Below, one piece after another: positions 6,621 through 8,999 of a stretch of 8,999 nt of DNA. The position numbers and the translations under genes are program-made. Where the stretch lies: NCBI GenBank assembly GCA_000431155.1, contig HF985646.1, positions 169,040-178,038 on the forward strand, given 5' to 3'. Below the pieces are notes generated by a model that saw nothing but the letters and a program-made list of their open reading frames with translations, was not told where the DNA came from and did no database searches. The stretch is from Bacteroides sp. CAG:927. Its GTDB lineage: Bacteria > Bacteroidota > Bacteroidia > Bacteroidales > Muribaculaceae. How positions within the stretch are numbered: the first letter of the stretch is position 1; each line of letters begins with the position of its first letter.

Positions 6621-8854
6621 TACTTGCCACCGCTACTACAGCCCTCAGTATTGAGAGCCTTATATCAGACCTCGCGTTCATACTGATACTCGGGGCTTTT
6701 ACCACCATATTTTTCAAATGGATAAAACAGCCGGTGGTGTTAGGATATATAGTAGCGGGGTTCCTTGCCAGCCCAAATTTCACCTATCTGCCATCAGTGA
6801 CAACTGAAAGCAATATAGATTTCTGGGCACAGATAGGCATAATAGCACTGTTGTTTTCGCTCGGCCTTGAGTTTTCATTCAAAAAGCTGATGAATGCAGG
6901 CGGCTCGGCTGTTGTGACTGCCCTTATAATAATGGGCGGAATGATGTGTGCGGGATTTGCCATCGGGCATGTACTCGGGTTCAGCAATATCAACTGCCTG
7001 TTTCTTGGAGGAATGCTGAGTATGTCGTCCACCACAATAATCATAAAAGCATTCAACGACCTTGGAATACAGCACAAAAAATTTGCCTCACTGGTGTTTG
7101 CAGTACTCATTGTTGAGGATCTGTTTGCCGTTGTGATGATGGTAATCCTATCTTCAATAGCAGTAAACAACAGTGTGGCCGGAGGAGAAATGCTGTACAG
7201 CATCAGCAAGCTTGTGTTCTTTCTTGTAATGTGGTTCCTCGTGGGGGTGATAGTACTTCCAAGCCTACTGAACAGGATAAGAGCCTATCTCAACTCCGAG
7301 ACTCTGGTGCTTGTGTCAATGGGATTGTGTCTCGGTATGGCAGTGGTGTCGGTGATGTGCGGCTTCTCACTGGCGTTGGGAGCTTTCGTGATGGGTTCCA
7401 TACTTGCCGGCACGAGCTTTGCGGAACGTATAGAACGTGTCATCATGCCGATAAAGGATTTATTCGGTTCTGTGTTCTTCATTTCAGTGGGGATGATGGT
7501 CAATCCTGATGTGATAGTGACCTATGCCGGTCCTATATTGGCACTATCGGCAGTCGTGATAGTGGGTATGATAGTATTCGGAACCTCGGGAATGCTCATT
7601 ACCGGCCAATCGCTGAAAGTGGCCATGGAGTCAGGATTTTCGCTGACACAAATCGGAGAATTTGCCTTTATCATAGCTACCTTAGGCATGAGTCTCGGAG
7701 TGCTTGACTCCACGATATATCCTATAGTAGTGGCAGTGTCGGTGCTGACTACTTTCACCACCCCCTATTTTATACGCATGGCCGACCCTGCATATAATAT
7801 TGTGGCAAAAATGCTTCCCCGCAATCTGCGTTTCCTCATCAACAGATACACTACCGATGCCGGCACTGATGCCGCCACCAATACCTTATGGCAATCCGTG
7901 CTACGCAGATATGTGTGGCGCATACTTATCTATGCCGCCATACTCATCACCATAGTACTGCTGAGCAAAGGGTGGTTACTGCCAATGCTTACACATTTCA
8001 ATGAAAAGTGGGGACGGCTGATATGTGCTCTGGTGACACTTACCGCCATGTCGCCATTCCTGTTCGCGCTTGCCATCCCGGCATCAAAATCATCGGAACG
8101 GCGCCAACTGAAAAATGCCAACTCACACTCAAAAGTACCTCTGGTGGTAATGACATTGTTCAGACTCATCTTAGCGCTCGGATTTATAGTATATGAGCTT
8201 AAGAGTCTGTATTCGTGGAGTACGGCGGTGGTGTGCGGCATAGCTGTATTTATCCTCATAGCCCTACTGCTGAGCAACCGCATAAGGATGCATCTGCACA
8301 ACATAGAGCAGCGATTTATGGATAATCTCAATGAGCGTGAACTGCGCCGATCAGGGAAGAACAACAATGTGATTGCTGACCTTCACCTCGCATTCATGAC
8401 TGTGGGATTCGGATGTCCGTTCGTCGGCGAAAGGTTGCGCGACTCGGGATTGCGACAGCAATACGGAGTAAACGTGGCATCAATACAACGCGGCACAAGC
8501 GCTATCCCGGTGCCCGGAGGAGATGTGCGCATATTTCCCGGAGACACACTTGGAGTAATAGGAACGGATGAACAGATTCAAAATCTGCTGAAAGTGGTTG
8601 AAGCACCGGAAAATGAGAACAGTGTCACAGTGTCGCCACACGATATAAAGCTTACATCACTTCAATTGACAAGCGGCTCTCCCCTGCTGCACAAATCAGT
8701 GGCGGAATCGGGATTACGCAATGATTATCACTCATTATTGGTGAGCATAGCGCGCGACGGAGAGTTTTTCACCCCTGATGCATCAACAAGGTTTGCTGAG
8801 GGAGATGTGCTGTGGATAGTAGGGAATCCGCGTCAGCTTGCCAATCTCGCATAA
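6617..8854 (+). CDS. CPA2-family cation:proton antiporter with extra membrane block and two RCK_C domains
   Basis: This 745-residue inner-membrane protein is a monovalent cation/proton antiporter of the CPA2 (Kef/YbaL-like) family, probably exchanging K+ or Na+ for H+. Residues about 12-390 form the exchanger domain of 12-13 helices. Its motifs are GYIVAGFLASP (43-53), LFSLGLEFSFKKL (79-91), SMSSTTIIIKAFNDLG (135-150), the ion-site region VEDLFAVV (166-173, with E167 and D168), LGAFVMGSILAGT (254-266), FFISVGMM (287-294) and TQIGEFAFI (344-352). After it comes a linker, a second hydrophobic block of about four helices (near 433-455, 466-488, 508-528 and 534-553), and a charged stretch. Two cytosolic RCK_C (TrkA_C) domains follow (about 586-661, with YGVNVASIQRG and FPGDTLGVIG; about 673-745, with FAEGDVLWIVG). 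No NAD-binding RCK_N domain (GxGxxG) is present, unlike KefB and KefC. The ATG overlaps the stop of the MgtC gene by four bases. The ion and the ligand cannot be read from the sequence. Confidence 0.94.
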   Translation: MILATATTALSIESLISDLAFILILGAFTTIFFKWIKQPVVLGYIVAGFLASPNFTYLPSVTTESNIDFWAQIGIIALLFSLGLEFSFKKLMNAGGSAVVTALIIMGGMMCAGFAIGHVLGFSNINCLFLGGMLSMSSTTIIIKAFNDLGIQHKKFASLVFAVLIVEDLFAVVMMVILSSIAVNNSVAGGEMLYSISKLVFFLVMWFLVGVIVLPSLLNRIRAYLNSETLVLVSMGLCLGMAVVSVMCGFSLALGAFVMGSILAGTSFAERIERVIMPIKDLFGSVFFISVGMMVNPDVIVTYAGPILALSAVVIVGMIVFGTSGMLITGQSLKVAMESGFSLTQIGEFAFIIATLGMSLGVLDSTIYPIVVAVSVLTTFTTPYFIRMADPAYNIVAKMLPRNLRFLINRYTTDAGTDAATNTLWQSVLRRYVWRILIYAAILITIVLLSKGWLLPMLTHFNEKWGRLICALVTLTAMSPFLFALAIPASKSSERRQLKNANSHSKVPLVVMTLFRLILALGFIVYELKSLYSWSTAVVCGIAVFILIALLLSNRIRMHLHNIEQRFMDNLNERELRRSGKNNNVIADLHLAFMTVGFGCPFVGERLRDSGLRQQYGVNVASIQRGTSAIPVPGGDVRIFPGDTLGVIGTDEQIQNLLKVVEAPENENSVTVSPHDIKLTSLQLTSGSPLLHKSVAESGLRNDYHSLLVSIARDGEFFTPDASTRFAEGDVLWIVGNPRQLANLA

Positions 8855-8999
8855 TTATTCACAAAAAAACAACACAATTAAAAAAACAGATGACTATTGC
8901 CAATAATAGAGGACTCGGCATTATTTACGGGATGATGAAAGATTTAATACGAGTTTCTTTTATCAATAGTTCGTTAAAAATTTGATTATAGGCTAAGCG
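8855..8999. other. AT-rich intergenic tail, no convincing gene
   Basis: The 145 bases after the antiporter are clearly more AT-rich than the genes and contain A-runs (near 8862-8868 and 8880-8886). I see no strong GC hairpin with a T-run, so no clear intrinsic terminator. A 31-codon frame from ATG 8890 to TGA 8985 is present, but nothing supports it as a gene. The string AAAATTTG (8977-8984) is one mismatch from the Bacteroidetes -7 element and could belong to a promoter for a gene beyond the window. Confidence 0.5.

Noticed and set aside
8902..8925. AATAAT/ATTATT inverted repeat as a terminator after the antiporter
   Set aside because: The stem is all A-T with a 12-nt loop and no following T-run, so it is not a credible intrinsic terminator.
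8977..8984. AAAATTTG as a promoter for a gene beyond the window
   Set aside because: It has one mismatch to TAnnTTTG at the important first position, no clear -33 element, and no visible downstream gene.

Overview
The window looks like a stretch of ordinary chromosome from a member of the Bacteroidota, most likely order Bacteroidales (a Muribaculaceae-like gut commensal is a guess). The reasons are the large SecA (1110 residues) with the insertions familiar from this phylum, a TATATTTG promoter element of the Bacteroidetes -7 type (TAnnTTTG), the lack of Shine-Dalgarno sequences in front of the genes, and the Bacteroidetes style of the neighbouring proteins. All five genes read left to right. 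I see no mobile element, CRISPR array, rRNA or tRNA.

Layout. Positions 2-1516 hold the 3' part of an alkaline-phosphatase-superfamily gene (PafA-like fold) whose start lies before the window. Read by eye against PafA, all of its catalytic and metal-binding positions appear to be replaced, so it is probably a pseudoenzyme. A 116-bp intergenic region (1517-1632) carries the only convincing promoter and leads into secA (1633-4965), complete and with all expected motifs. After 26 bp comes a membrane-anchored coiled-coil protein with a C-terminal beta-rich domain (4992-5900, function unknown). An MgtC/SapB-family membrane protein (5904-6620) starts within 3 bases of that stop codon. A CPA2-type cation:proton antiporter (6617-8854) with an extra four-helix membrane block and two RCK_C domains overlaps the MgtC stop by 4 bases. 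The last 145 bases are AT-rich and hold no convincing gene.

How they fit together. From secA onward the spacing (26 bp, 0-3 bp, 4-bp overlap) suggests one transcript from the promoter near 1550. SecA drives Sec-dependent export. The last two genes are inner-membrane proteins of ion homeostasis families and are probably translationally coupled. The coiled-coil protein has no recognised function. The link between secretion and ion homeostasis is positional only. No obviously new multi-gene system is visible. The most unusual items are the apparently dead phosphatase, the uncharacterised coiled-coil protein in the secA operon, and the antiporter's architecture.
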